Source: Bdellovibrio bacteriovorus
GTDB lineage: Bacteria; Bdellovibrionota; Bdellovibrionia; Bdellovibrionales; Bdellovibrionaceae
NCBI RefSeq assembly: GCF_025558485.1
Contig: NZ_CP102930.1
Span: 2,666,001-2,730,000, forward strand
Length of the DNA: 64,000 bases
Direction: 5' to 3'
This document shows, in pieces, positions 8,762-17,553 of this stretch. The position numbers were made by a program, and so were the translations under genes. The notes under the pieces were generated by a model. The model saw only the letters and a list, made by a program, of their open reading frames with translations, was not told the DNA's origin and made no database searches. How positions within the stretch are numbered: the stretch's first letter is position 1; each line of letters starts with the position of its first letter.

Positions 8762-10963
8762 ATGAAAAAGACTACGACCAACCCAGTGAACGTGGCATTT
8801 TTGGGCCTGACTCTTTCTTTGATTTCCTGTCAAACAACACCGCATCGCGAACCCAGTTCGGTGAATGTGCCTAGCGAGCTCAAGCCGGTGATTGAAAATC
8901 TTTATCGTGACAAATTTCAGGCGGAAATCACCAAAGAACAATTGAATATCATCAAGCGCAAGCGTGGCACTGGAAACACCCCTCGTAAAAACGAACAGTT
9001 CCCACCACCGACTCCCGCCTATGAAAAAGAGTTCAAATCTTTGACGGCACAATATGAAAAAGGTCAGAAAAAGCAGCAGGTCGAATTGCAACAGGCCGAG
9101 GCTTTGCTGTCGTCTGTGCGCAGTGATACTCCGGTTTCCATTCTGGTCAGAGACAATACTCCATGGCGACAGCAGAATCAGGAAGTGGAGCTGAACAATC
9201 CCAAGGATTTCCTGCTGCAACAAGGCCGCCCCACGCACGTCTTTAACTTTGACCGTGTTCGCAGCACCGCCTTTGAAATACGCATCAAAAGCCGTCTGCT
9301 GAGCTACGACGATCCCTTTGAAGAAAGAAAAGACGATTACTTTGAAGCCTCTGTCACCTGTGATGCCCCGTTTGCGATCAAACGCACTTTCTCGGATAAA
9401 AAATACGGCGCTCGACAAACGGCCACTTTCCGTCTGTATGACAATAAATACAATGGCGACAACCTGCGCCTGATCCCAAGTTCTTATGTGAAGGAATGCG
9501 AATTCAAAGCTGGCGAACCCGGTGCCGCCCCGACTTACGGAGCCCGTTTCGTCGAGCCTGCCAATCCCTATCTGGATTTACACAGTCTGGTCGAAGGCTG
9601 TCTGTTGCCTCGCACAGACAATCTGACTGGAATCGAAAAGTTCTTCCTGACTGATAAATTTGATTCCATGACCTGCCCCGAGGCCGTTCCCGCTGTGATC
9701 AATTTGCCGGAAGCTGCGGATTCCCTTAAATCCAAGGCGGAAGTTCTTTTGGGGCAGCCCCTGCCACGCAACTTCATGGATCTGCATGACCCGATGGCAC
9801 CTCTGGATTTTTCAAAAGCTCCATTTTTTGACAGCATCTATGTATCCTATCTGGTTTTCCGCGCAGACTACTATGGCACCTTTATGGCTCGCCTGCTGGA
9901 GTTCCATGCACAACGAGGAACCAAGATTAAAATCATGGTGGCCGGAGTCATCACTTTGGATAAAGACGTCAAAATGCTGCACGGTCTTGTTGCACGCAAT
10001 CCCAACATTCAACTGCAAGAGCTGAAGTATCAGGTTCCGGCAGGAGGCTCTTTAGGGGACCGCTTCGATCGCCTGCACCGATCCATGCACGTCAAATTAC
10101 TTTTAACGATGTCAAAATCCCAGCCTCAAAACAATGTGGCCTTTATCGGCGGTCGCAACATCCATGACGGTTTCATCTTCAAGGCGCCTTACGACTATCC
10201 GAATCCGGACATGGTCAACTACGTCAAAGGGGATGAAAGCTTCGTTCACTGGCGGGATTTTGAGTTTAAAATTCACTCAAAGGATTTCACTGAAAAAGTG
10301 GCCGCGCACTTCCTGACCATCTGGGACCGCGACGTCAAAACCATGCAATTCCGCAGTATCAATATCAATCTGCCTTTGGCAACACAAGCCTCACCGGCTT
10401 ACTTTAACAATCGCGAGCCTCTGATTCGTCACTATGTTTCCGTTCCTTATAAAGACGAACAGCGCTTGATTGATTTGTATGTGGAAATGCTGAATAGCGC
10501 GAAAAAGAAGATCCTGATTTCTACTCCGTACTTCCGCCCACCGAAGCCGATCTTTGAGGCTTTGGAACGTGCTGCCGCCCGTGGTGTGGATGTGACGGTC
10601 ATCACGCGTCTGGATCTTAAAGGTGACACGGTGGACTGGATTTTGAGTGAATCCAACAAGCCCACAGTAAACAAGCTTTATCAAAAGATCACCCTTTACG
10701 AATACACGGAACCCAGGGTTATTCTGCATTCCAAAATCGTGCTGATCGACGACGTGTTTTCATTCCTGGGTTCGGTCAACTGGAATAAACGTAGCTTCTT
10801 CCACGACATGGAAAATGGCACCATGATTTATGGCGCAGCTTATAATAGTGAAATGACCGGGATCTACAACCAATACAAGCGTGATTCCCGTCTGATTGAT
10901 GAACGCCTGAAACGGAACTATTTCAAGGCTTTGATTGTCGGAATTTTTGACACTGAATTCTAA
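8762..10963 (+). CDS. Phospholipase D-like lipoprotein (cardiolipin synthase superfamily)
   Basis: The 733-residue protein starts with a lipoprotein signal peptide whose lipobox is LISC. It carries two HKD motifs of the phospholipase D superfamily: HVK with His443 and Lys445 followed by GGRNIHDG, and HSK with His656 and Lys658 followed by DD and GSVNW. The N-terminal 350 residues have no recognised domain. Two HKD half-sites make one active site, so it should cleave or transfer phosphodiester bonds, as in phospholipase D, cardiolipin synthase or nuclease members. Membrane-anchored placement suggests a phospholipid substrate, possibly of prey origin. There is no clear ribosome binding site before the ATG. 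Confidence 0.85.
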   Translation: MKKTTTNPVNVAFLGLTLSLISCQTTPHREPSSVNVPSELKPVIENLYRDKFQAEITKEQLNIIKRKRGTGNTPRKNEQFPPPTPAYEKEFKSLTAQYEKGQKKQQVELQQAEALLSSVRSDTPVSILVRDNTPWRQQNQEVELNNPKDFLLQQGRPTHVFNFDRVRSTAFEIRIKSRLLSYDDPFEERKDDYFEASVTCDAPFAIKRTFSDKKYGARQTATFRLYDNKYNGDNLRLIPSSYVKECEFKAGEPGAAPTYGARFVEPANPYLDLHSLVEGCLLPRTDNLTGIEKFFLTDKFDSMTCPEAVPAVINLPEAADSLKSKAEVLLGQPLPRNFMDLHDPMAPLDFSKAPFFDSIYVSYLVFRADYYGTFMARLLEFHAQRGTKIKIMVAGVITLDKDVKMLHGLVARNPNIQLQELKYQVPAGGSLGDRFDRLHRSMHVKLLLTMSKSQPQNNVAFIGGRNIHDGFIFKAPYDYPNPDMVNYVKGDESFVHWRDFEFKIHSKDFTEKVAAHFLTIWDRDVKTMQFRSININLPLATQASPAYFNNREPLIRHYVSVPYKDEQRLIDLYVEMLNSAKKKILISTPYFRPPKPIFEALERAAARGVDVTVITRLDLKGDTVDWILSESNKPTVNKLYQKITLYEYTEPRVILHSKIVLIDDVFSFLGSVNWNKRSFFHDMENGTMIYGAAYNSEMTGIYNQYKRDSRLIDERLKRNYFKALIVGIFDTEF

Positions 10964-11025
10964 TTCGGGAATTTTTTATTAAATCCCGAACATGACCTAA
11001 TTGAAATTTGGGGGCTATTGCCCCC
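10964..11025 (+). terminator. Inverted repeats after the phospholipase D gene, weak terminator candidates
   Basis: Two hairpins follow the stop codon: TTCGGGA (10964-10970) pairing with TCCCGAA (10984-10990) across an AT-rich loop, and a GGGGGC-TATT-GCCCCC stem at 11010-11025. Neither is followed by a good T run, so termination is only possible, not shown. Confidence 0.4.
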
Positions 11026-11068
11026 TTCTGCTAAAACTAAAGGCCTTTGATCAAACAGGAGGCCTTTC

Positions 11069-11461
11069 GTGTTCAAACTGATCCTTCCCCTTATGTTATT
11101 GGGTGCGACTTCCGCACAAGCATCTTTCGTTGCAGTGACTGAATGTAATTCTGAATCCCGCACACACACCCTGAAACTGGTTCAATCCGGCGAAGATGTG
11201 CTGGCCATGATGGACAACAAAAAAGAACTCAATGGTGGCGATTTCGGCGGGCGCAACCCCGGTCAGAAAAAGTACAAAGTCACCGCTAAAATTCTAAGCA
11301 CTTACCGCATCCAGGGTATCAGCCTGCCGGAACTTCGCGAAAGCGGCCATGCCACAGATCTTGTTGCCAGTATTATGTTTTCCCGCCCGGAATTTGATGG
11401 TGAGTATGATATGGTTTATGCCTATGCCAGCGAGCTGACCCACGGCCTTGAGTGCAAATAG
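11069..11461 (+). CDS. Small secreted protein of unknown function
   Basis: The 130-residue product has a clean signal peptide (MFKLILPLMLLGATSAQA, probable cleavage after AQA) and a mature part of about 112 residues with two cysteines, one near the start and one at the end, that could pair. I do not recognise a family. The start is a GTG preceded by a perfect AGGAGG six bases upstream, and a bidirectional terminator follows. It is probably periplasmic and monocistronic. Confidence 0.7.
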   Translation: MFKLILPLMLLGATSAQASFVAVTECNSESRTHTLKLVQSGEDVLAMMDNKKELNGGDFGGRNPGQKKYKVTAKILSTYRIQGISLPELRESGHATDLVASIMFSRPEFDGEYDMVYAYASELTHGLECK

Positions 11462-11490
11462 CCTTAACTGCTAAAGACGGCGAGAAATAA

Positions 11491-11528
11491 AAAACCCACA
11501 ACCGTTCAGGATTGTGGGTTTTTTATTT
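11491..11528. terminator. Bidirectional intrinsic terminator
   Basis: An 11-base-pair stem (AAAACCCACAA with TTGTGGGTTTT) has a T run on the plus side and an A run before it, so it can stop transcripts from both convergent neighbours, the small secreted protein gene and bacterioferritin. Confidence 0.85.
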
Positions 11529-11546
11529 TTTAGTACCGGAAAACTC

Positions 11547-11975
11547 TTAGTGAGTTGTATCCAGCATCTTGATCACTTCTTCAATGTGCTCTGTTTCCAT
11601 ACGCACCATGGAACGGATCAATTCTTCCAAAGCCACATCATCATGGCAGTGTTTTAGGACCGATTTATACTTTTCCAACGCAGCTTCCTCGAACTCAAGG
11701 CTTTCTTTCAGAATATCCAATACCTTGTGAGTTTTTGTTTCAGGAACCGCAGAAACACGCAGTGTGGGATGCCCACCCAGTGCTGTCACCTTTTCCCCGA
11801 TGATAGAGGCATGCTGATAACCCTCGTTAGCCTGATCATGGAACCATTTAACGATAGGAATACGGTTAGGACCTTTCACCATCAAAGCATAGTGAAGATA
11901 ACGAACCACACCGGAGATCTCCATCTCGATGATTTCATTCAATAGATCAACAACGACTTTATTTTTATCTGTCAT
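11547..11975 (-). CDS. bfr: Bacterioferritin-like ferritin-fold protein
   Basis: A 142-residue four-helix ferritin-like protein. Diiron ligands are visible in the pattern: Glu in LLNEIIEMEISG, the QANEGYQHA stretch with Glu and His, Glu in ESLEFEEAALEKY, and METEH near the end. The length is slightly shorter than classic Bfr (about 158). The expected role is iron oxidation and storage, or oxidative-stress protection as in Dps-like members. A GGGAGG ribosome binding site precedes the ATG by four bases. The Fur-box-like sequence upstream suggests iron control. An encapsulated or other ferritin-like subfamily cannot be excluded. Confidence 0.83.
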   Translation of the reverse strand: MTDKNKVVVDLLNEIIEMEISGVVRYLHYALMVKGPNRIPIVKWFHDQANEGYQHASIIGEKVTALGGHPTLRVSAVPETKTHKVLDILKESLEFEEAALEKYKSVLKHCHDDVALEELIRSMVRMETEHIEEVIKMLDTTH

Positions 11976-12044
11976 AAGACCTCCCTATTATTTCACTAGG
12001 AATGATTACAGAAAGCCGAGACCAACGCAACAAATGAAAACATA

Positions 12045-12078
12045 TTGAGAATAACAAAACTTGAGAATCGTTTTCGAT
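12045..12078 (-). promoter_or_regulatory. Possible Fur box upstream of bacterioferritin
   Basis: Two adjacent repeats of TTGAGAAT occur, the second forming a near-palindrome GAGAATCGTTTTC. This resembles overlapping Fur half-sites (GATAATGAT consensus) and lies 70-100 bases upstream of the ferritin start. It is assigned by eye only. Confidence 0.35.
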
Positions 12079-12100
12079 AAACCCGCCCTTAAAAAACAAA

Positions 12101-12137
12101 CGACCTTTTAAAACGGAAAAACCGTTCAAAAAGGTCG
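12101..12137 (-). terminator. Long hairpin, likely terminator at the end of the pil operon
   Basis: A stem of about 16 base pairs (CGACCTTTT...ACGG with CCGT...AAAAGGTCG) is followed on the minus strand by a T-rich run. It is downstream of pilR in the direction of pilus operon transcription, separated from it by the structured repeat. Confidence 0.55.
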
Positions 12138-12231
12138 CAGCGCAAGGCGGAGATGAGATCTCGCAGCGCAGGCGTGCTCAAAGCACGTCGAAGCGAGAAA
12201 CCCCACCGACAACGCAGTCGATGGGGCTTTT
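12137..12231. repeat. Structured dispersed repeat, copy A (REP-like)
   Basis: About 95 bases containing successive short hairpins: a GAGATCTC palindrome, CGTGC-TCAAA-GCACG, and CGAC-AACGCA-GTCG enclosed in CCCCA...TGGGG. The blocks GCAAGGCGGAG, GGCGTGCTCA, GCACGTCG and CGACAACGCAGTCG recur in the same order near position 38.4 kb. The last hairpin ends in CTTTTTTC, so on the plus strand it could also terminate transcription. Confidence 0.7.
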
Positions 12232-12266
12232 TTCAACGGTTTTATTACGTCGCCCGGAACGGGCGC

Positions 12267-13673
12267 TTACTCATCATCTAGTTCGTCGTCACCCACGACA
12301 CCAAGATTATATTTTTCTATGCGATAACGCATGGATCGGAAAGAGATGTGAAGCAACTTTGCAGCTCTCTTCTTCACGCCGCCCGCAGAGTGGATCGCTT
12401 TGATCAAAAGCTCTTTTTCGATCTGACCCATCACCTTGTCCAAATCCACTCCATCGTCACCGATTTCAATTTCATTGGAGGATGCCATCTTGCGGCCGGA
12501 TGATGTGTTTACCATCGGCGGCAAAGACTCTGGCAGGATCGTCGCGCCGCCTTCCAAAGCCACCGTGCGCTCGATCATATTTTCAAGCTCACGCACGTTC
12601 CCTGGATAGTCGTACTTTTTAAGAATCTCCATCGCTTCCGCGCTGATCGCCCCAATGTTTTTATTCAGACGCTCGTTGTACTTCTTCAGGAAGTGATTTG
12701 CGAGCAAAGGAATATCGTCACGGCGGTCACGCAGGCCCGGAGTTTTGATATTAATAACATTCAAACGATAGAACAAATCCTGACGGAAGCCACCCTTTTG
12801 GACCATGTCCTCAAGATTACGATTGGTTGCCGCGATGATGCGAACATCCACTTTCATGTCTTCCGTGGCACCCACACGACGGATCACACGTTCCTGAATC
12901 GCACGAAGAAGCTTTACCTGGATCGTCAAAGGCAATTCACCGACCTCATCCAGGAACAGAGTTCCGCCGTCAGCCACTTCAAACAGACCCGCTTTGTCAG
13001 CCACAGCACCCGTGAAAGAGCCTTTTTTATGACCGAACATTTCCGATTCCATCAGATTTTCCGGGATCGCACCACAGTTCACGGTAACGAACGGACGGTC
13101 TTTCAATGGACCGTTGTAGTGAATCGCCTTGGCAACCACCTCTTTACCCGTACCGGACTCCCCCGTGATCAATACGTTGGTTGGAGTTTGCGCCACACGT
13201 TTTACCATGTCGTAAATCGCGTGCATTGCCGGGGAATTCCCCACCATGTTCTGGAAGGAGTACTCTTTCACCAATTCCTTTTTCAGGGATCGGTTTTCCA
13301 CTTCCAAATTGCGGGAACGAAGAGCGTTCTGAATGTTCATGCGAACTTCATCAATTTTAAATGGCTTGGTCAGATAGTCATAGGCACCCATCTTCATGGC
13401 TTCAACCGCAGTTTCGGTTGTACCGAACGCCGTGATCAGCATGAAGACTGTGTCAGGATAGGATTCTTTGACGTGCTTTAAAAGCTCAATCCCCGTTACA
13501 TGAGGCATCTGCAAGTCAGAGATGATCATATCGAATGTTTTTTTGGTCAGAAGGTCTTTAGCTTTTTGGCCGTCTTCAGCCAAAGTGATCTCATAGCCTT
13601 CTTTTTTCAGCATGATCTCTAAAAACTCGCGGATTGATTCTTCGTCATCGACAACAAGAATTCTCGACTTCAT
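12267..13673 (-). CDS. pilR: NtrC-family response regulator PilR
   Basis: A receiver domain (residues 1-120, phospho-acceptor Asp53 in IISDLQMPHVTG), then a sigma-54 AAA+ domain (Walker A GESGTGKE, loop GSFTGA instead of the usual GAFTGA, Walker B LDEVGE), then a Fis-type helix-turn-helix ending in RKMAS...RAAKLLHISFRSMRYRI. It follows pilS directly, so it is the output partner of that kinase, and in pilus-bearing bacteria PilR activates pilA from a sigma-54 promoter. The ATG used has a GGGAG site 8 bases upstream; the GTG five codons earlier is less likely. No pilA is present in this window. Confidence 0.92.
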   Translation of the reverse strand: MKSRILVVDDEESIREFLEIMLKKEGYEITLAEDGQKAKDLLTKKTFDMIISDLQMPHVTGIELLKHVKESYPDTVFMLITAFGTTETAVEAMKMGAYDYLTKPFKIDEVRMNIQNALRSRNLEVENRSLKKELVKEYSFQNMVGNSPAMHAIYDMVKRVAQTPTNVLITGESGTGKEVVAKAIHYNGPLKDRPFVTVNCGAIPENLMESEMFGHKKGSFTGAVADKAGLFEVADGGTLFLDEVGELPLTIQVKLLRAIQERVIRRVGATEDMKVDVRIIAATNRNLEDMVQKGGFRQDLFYRLNVINIKTPGLRDRRDDIPLLANHFLKKYNERLNKNIGAISAEAMEILKKYDYPGNVRELENMIERTVALEGGATILPESLPPMVNTSSGRKMASSNEIEIGDDGVDLDKVMGQIEKELLIKAIHSAGGVKKRAAKLLHISFRSMRYRIEKYNLGVVGDDELDDE

Positions 13674-13712
13674 GTTATGTGCTCCCACGTCCTTGTGTTA
13701 AAAACTATTCTC

Positions 13713-15290
13713 TCAGTTCGCTCTGGGGAAAGTCAAAATAAACTCAGTACCTACGCCCACTTCACTCTCGACAAAGACCTGCGCCCCATGTCCTTCGAGA
13801 ATCTTATGTGTCACAGCTAGACCAAGGCCCGTGCCCTTTGGCTTCGTTGTATGAAATGGTTCAAACATTTTCTTTTTCGTGGCTTCGCTCATTCCGCTTC
13901 CGGTGTCACGAATGCGCACGCGCACTTCCTTGTCCGTAACCAGAGCTTTCACAGCAATCTGCGGATTCTGCGCCTCATTCATGGCCTGATAGGAATTGAT
14001 GATGATATTCAGGAACGCCTGTTTCAGCTTGTCACGACGACCCAGAATCTTCAGGCCTTCACTGTATTCCCGCACCTGCTCGATATCAGCACGCACCTGC
14101 GCATTGAGCTTCATCGAATCCAGAATCTCTGTTAACAATGCTGACAGATCCACCGGGTCTGTCGGCGGCACTTCCGGACGGGCGTAATCCAAAAATTCGG
14201 TGATTAGATTGTTCAGGCGATCAATTTCACGCAAAACGATCTTCATCAGCCTGCGATCGTCGTCATTATTCACAGTCTGAGTCAAAAGTTCGATACTGCC
14301 ACTAATGCCAGCCAATGGATTGCGGATCTCATGAGCAATCCCCGCAGCCAGCCCCCCCACGGCCGCCAACTTTTCATTCTGGCGGGCGGCATATTCCAAC
14401 TGGCGAATCTTGGTCAGGTCATCGAATAAACCGATGGACAAATGCGCCTGCAATTCCGGGCTGTAGATCTTCGACAACGTCATACCCAAAATTTTGGCAT
14501 TGCTGTCGTTGGGAGCCGTGTATTTCACATCCCCTTTGAACAAACCTTCAGTTCTTCTGGTTTCTGGAAACAGACTGTACCAATTCTGAGTGGAAAGATC
14601 CGCAAATCCAAGAATCTCTGCTGCGGAAGAATTGGCTTTGACCACTTCACCAGCATCCGTGAACGAGACCATTCCGGTCGGAATATTTTCCACCAGAACC
14701 TCGTTCAGCTCCTGCGCCGAACGCAGGCTGGCTCCGGTTTCCGTCAGTTCCTTACCGACGGACTGCAACTGTTCACTTAAGTATCCGGAAAGGCCGGCCA
14801 CAGAGAAGAAGGCAATATTATTCAAAGCCAGCAGGAAGAAGAAGTTCAAGGCCTTCATTTCCGGAGAGAACAAAGCAGCAATCGTAAAGAAGATACTGGT
14901 GAACAGAGCCAGCGTCACAGCCCCCACGCCACGACACGCAATCCCCGCCAGCAGAATGTTGACCAAATGCATGAACAGGAACAAGGACTGATTGATCCCG
15001 GAATAGAAAATCAAAAGGGAAATCAAAAGGGCATCCACAACGAAGCCCACAAACAGCCAGCTTGGATTCTTCAGCAGGCGGTTCCATTCAGCAAACCACA
15101 TAATGTGCATGCCAAAGGCGATACTTAAGATTCCGTAAAACGGCCCCAGAACCTGCCAGTTGACGAAGGCTTCCTGAAACACACTGGAGATAACACTGAT
15201 CAGCAGAATCAACGCAAAAAGGCTGACGCGTGCAAATTCCACCGTCAGCCCCTGGTTTTTACTGTTCTGCAAAGCAAAACTTAAACGCAT
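13713..15290 (-). CDS. pilS: Sensor histidine kinase PilS
   Basis: 525 residues: six hydrophobic segments in about the first 180 residues, a PAS domain (about 195-290), a HisKA helix with phospho-acceptor His in AAGIAHEIRNPLAG, and a HATPase domain with N, G1 and G2 boxes (NIIINSYQAM, DTGSGM, GTGLGLAV). This six-TM/PAS/kinase layout is that of PilS, which phosphorylates PilR. Its ATG immediately follows the pilC stop (TAGATG), so it is translationally linked to the pilus assembly genes. In other species PilS senses pilin in the inner membrane; the signal here is not visible. Confidence 0.92.
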   Translation of the reverse strand: MRLSFALQNSKNQGLTVEFARVSLFALILLISVISSVFQEAFVNWQVLGPFYGILSIAFGMHIMWFAEWNRLLKNPSWLFVGFVVDALLISLLIFYSGINQSLFLFMHLVNILLAGIACRGVGAVTLALFTSIFFTIAALFSPEMKALNFFFLLALNNIAFFSVAGLSGYLSEQLQSVGKELTETGASLRSAQELNEVLVENIPTGMVSFTDAGEVVKANSSAAEILGFADLSTQNWYSLFPETRRTEGLFKGDVKYTAPNDSNAKILGMTLSKIYSPELQAHLSIGLFDDLTKIRQLEYAARQNEKLAAVGGLAAGIAHEIRNPLAGISGSIELLTQTVNNDDDRRLMKIVLREIDRLNNLITEFLDYARPEVPPTDPVDLSALLTEILDSMKLNAQVRADIEQVREYSEGLKILGRRDKLKQAFLNIIINSYQAMNEAQNPQIAVKALVTDKEVRVRIRDTGSGMSEATKKKMFEPFHTTKPKGTGLGLAVTHKILEGHGAQVFVESEVGVGTEFILTFPRAN

Positions 15291-16508
15291 CTATTGAACC
15301 ACATCCGCCATGTTGAAGATCGGAAGATACATCGCCACAACCAGAACCGCGATGATACCACCCAGAACCACCATCAAAAGAGGCTCAAGCAGCGACGTCA
15401 TGGCTTTAACAGCTGTTTCAACTTCATCTTCATAGAAGTCCGCAATCTTACCCAGCATAATATCCATGGTACCGGACTGCTCCCCGATAGAGATCATCTG
15501 AACCACCATGTCCGGGAAGGCTTTTTCTTTTGCCAACGGAGAGGCAAAAGTGCGTCCCGCTGTCACCGATTCCTTACAGCGCAACAAAGATTGTTCAATC
15601 ACCGCATTACCCGCAGTCTTTGCGGAAATCTCGATCGCTTCGATAAGCCCCACACCTGACGCCAACAATGTGGACAGTGTTCGGGTCAAACGCGCGATCG
15701 CGGATTTTTGCACCACCTCACCAAAAACAGGAGCTTTCATAATAAAGCGGTCAAAGGTGTCTTTCCCCGCATCGGTCTTCAGCCACTGCATCAAAGCCAT
15801 AGGGCCAAGCACCGCAACGCCCACATAGATATACCAGTTGTTGATCATGGAGTTACTCAGGGAAACCACCAGCATGGTCAGCATTGGCGGCTCTTTCCCG
15901 GAGGACGAGAAGAATTCCATGAATTTGGGAATAATGAAGACCAAGATACCCGCGATCACGATCATCGCCACGATGATGATGACAATCGGATAAACCAAAG
16001 CCCCTTTGACCTGTGCTTTGATCTTTTCAGATTTTTCCATGTAGCTGGCAAGACGCTGCAAGATACCGTCAAGAATACCGGCTTCTTCCCCTGCCTGAAT
16101 CATGTTCACATACAATTTATCAAATACGTTCGGCACCTGCGCCATGGCTTCAGCCAAACGACGACCGCCTTCAATGGACGTCTTAACCTGAGCGGAGGCT
16201 TCCTTCAACAAACCCGGGCGCAGACCTTCCGAAAGAATCTTTAAAGAATCCACCACCGGAATACCGGCATTGATCAGAGTCGCGAACTGACGAGTGAAAA
16301 TTTGCAAGTCCTTGCCTTTGACAGAAGGTGCAAAAATACTGGCACTTTTTCCGGCAGAAGCACGGGCGGCACCGTAGGCCACCACACGCACCGGTAACAA
16401 CTGCTGTGCTCTAAGGCGAATGATGGCTTCCTGTTGAGAACCCGCCTCGATTTCGCCCTGAACCATTTGGCCGGTTGCATTCTTCGCTTGGTACTGAAAC
16501 TTTGCCAT
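15291..16508 (-). CDS. pilC: Type IV pilus inner-membrane platform protein PilC
   Basis: The 405-residue protein has two T2SSF domains (about 70-190 and 270-395) and three membrane segments near 170-195, 222-242 and 376-400, the standard GspF/PilC architecture. It opens with FQYQAKNATGQMVQGEIEA, typical of the family. PilC sits in the inner membrane and couples the cytoplasmic ATPases to pilus fibre assembly. It lies between the PilT-like gene and pilS with almost no spacing. An AGGTAGGT stretch upstream may serve as its ribosome binding site. Confidence 0.95.
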   Translation of the reverse strand: MAKFQYQAKNATGQMVQGEIEAGSQQEAIIRLRAQQLLPVRVVAYGAARASAGKSASIFAPSVKGKDLQIFTRQFATLINAGIPVVDSLKILSEGLRPGLLKEASAQVKTSIEGGRRLAEAMAQVPNVFDKLYVNMIQAGEEAGILDGILQRLASYMEKSEKIKAQVKGALVYPIVIIIVAMIVIAGILVFIIPKFMEFFSSSGKEPPMLTMLVVSLSNSMINNWYIYVGVAVLGPMALMQWLKTDAGKDTFDRFIMKAPVFGEVVQKSAIARLTRTLSTLLASGVGLIEAIEISAKTAGNAVIEQSLLRCKESVTAGRTFASPLAKEKAFPDMVVQMISIGEQSGTMDIMLGKIADFYEDEVETAVKAMTSLLEPLLMVVLGGIIAVLVVAMYLPIFNMADVVQ

Positions 16509-16509
16509 C

Positions 16510-17553
16510 TTAGATACCTACCTTCTTCAGAAGCTGATCCAGGTTGTCAGGTTGACGGGACACTTCAAATGCTGTTTTCAGGTCCACACGTCGTCGAATC
16601 AAATGTTGTAATAAAGACTGATTCAAAGTCAGAATTCCGGAATTTTCCGGAGCTTGAAGCAGCAGATTTTCCAGCGCTTTAAAATCCTGCTCTTCAATCA
16701 GGGCGCGAACTTGCGGCTTCATCAGCAGAACTTCATGGGCAAAAATCTTTTCACCACTAAGTCCTGCGACCGGGTACTGTCCCGATGCCATCGTCAGCAC
16801 TTCAGCCAGTCTCGGAGCCCCATGCTCTGCATAACGTTCGCCTAACGTTGAAAGCACACGACGAAGGGCATTGGTGACAGACGGCGCTTTCATGGAATAA
16901 ATCACAAAGATCCCCTGTTCTGCCAAAGTCATGGCCTCCAGGAAGGATTCTTCATCCGCGAAACCGTCGAACACCACCATGTCCACACCGGACATCAGAC
17001 ATTCCTTTTCTTCCGGACGGGCAAATTCACCATTGTGATAGATGTAGCAGGATTTGGCCTCTTTCACTTGCGGGAAAGCTTTGCGTGAATACACCACACC
17101 CAGGAAGGATTTTTCCTCGGACAGCTTTTGTAAAATACGATGCAAAGCCCAGACTTGTCCGGCTTCTCCGGGACCAGATAGCAAAACCAACCCCTTCATG
17201 CGCAAACAGGCATCAAGTAAGGAAGGCGGAAGCTGAATTTCCTGTTTCCCGCCATCCAGATCCATATCCAGAACAGCCTTCATAGTGCTGTCATGCTGGA
17301 AGAACGAAAAACCGATGCGCAGACTGTCCAAAGCCGCTTCCCCCTGCACCACACCTGTTGTTTCCAGCACCGCTTTTTGTTGCGTGCTTAACAGACTTTG
17401 CTGCAAAAGATTCCATTCCGTCATCAAGGCCGGGGATGAACGCAAGCTGGTCCATCCCGACGGAACGCGAATGCGCGGTTCACTGCCGACAAGGAACAAA
17501 AACTCTTCCGCCTTCTTGGCTTTGGCCTGCAAAAGTAGCTCGGTCAAACTCAT
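16510..17553 (-). CDS. PilT-like protein with degenerate ATPase site
   Basis: By length (347), position between pilB and pilC, and C-terminal layout (ALIEEQDF...ILTLNQSLLQHLIRR), this is a PilT/PilU-family protein. However, the Walker A motif expected as GPTGSGKST reads GPGEAGQVW at residues 127-135, so the essential Lys and Ser/Thr are absent. The Walker B region reads VDMVVFDGF instead of the usual VGEMRD, and the His-box THGHLV.TLHT is replaced by AEQGIFVIYSMKA. It therefore should not hydrolyse ATP by the normal mechanism. It may be a regulatory or structural partner of PilB or of a PilT encoded elsewhere. The gene is intact and overlaps pilB's stop by one base. Confidence 0.8.
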   Translation of the reverse strand: MSLTELLLQAKAKKAEEFLFLVGSEPRIRVPSGWTSLRSSPALMTEWNLLQQSLLSTQQKAVLETTGVVQGEAALDSLRIGFSFFQHDSTMKAVLDMDLDGGKQEIQLPPSLLDACLRMKGLVLLSGPGEAGQVWALHRILQKLSEEKSFLGVVYSRKAFPQVKEAKSCYIYHNGEFARPEEKECLMSGVDMVVFDGFADEESFLEAMTLAEQGIFVIYSMKAPSVTNALRRVLSTLGERYAEHGAPRLAEVLTMASGQYPVAGLSGEKIFAHEVLLMKPQVRALIEEQDFKALENLLLQAPENSGILTLNQSLLQHLIRRRVDLKTAFEVSRQPDNLDQLLKKVGI

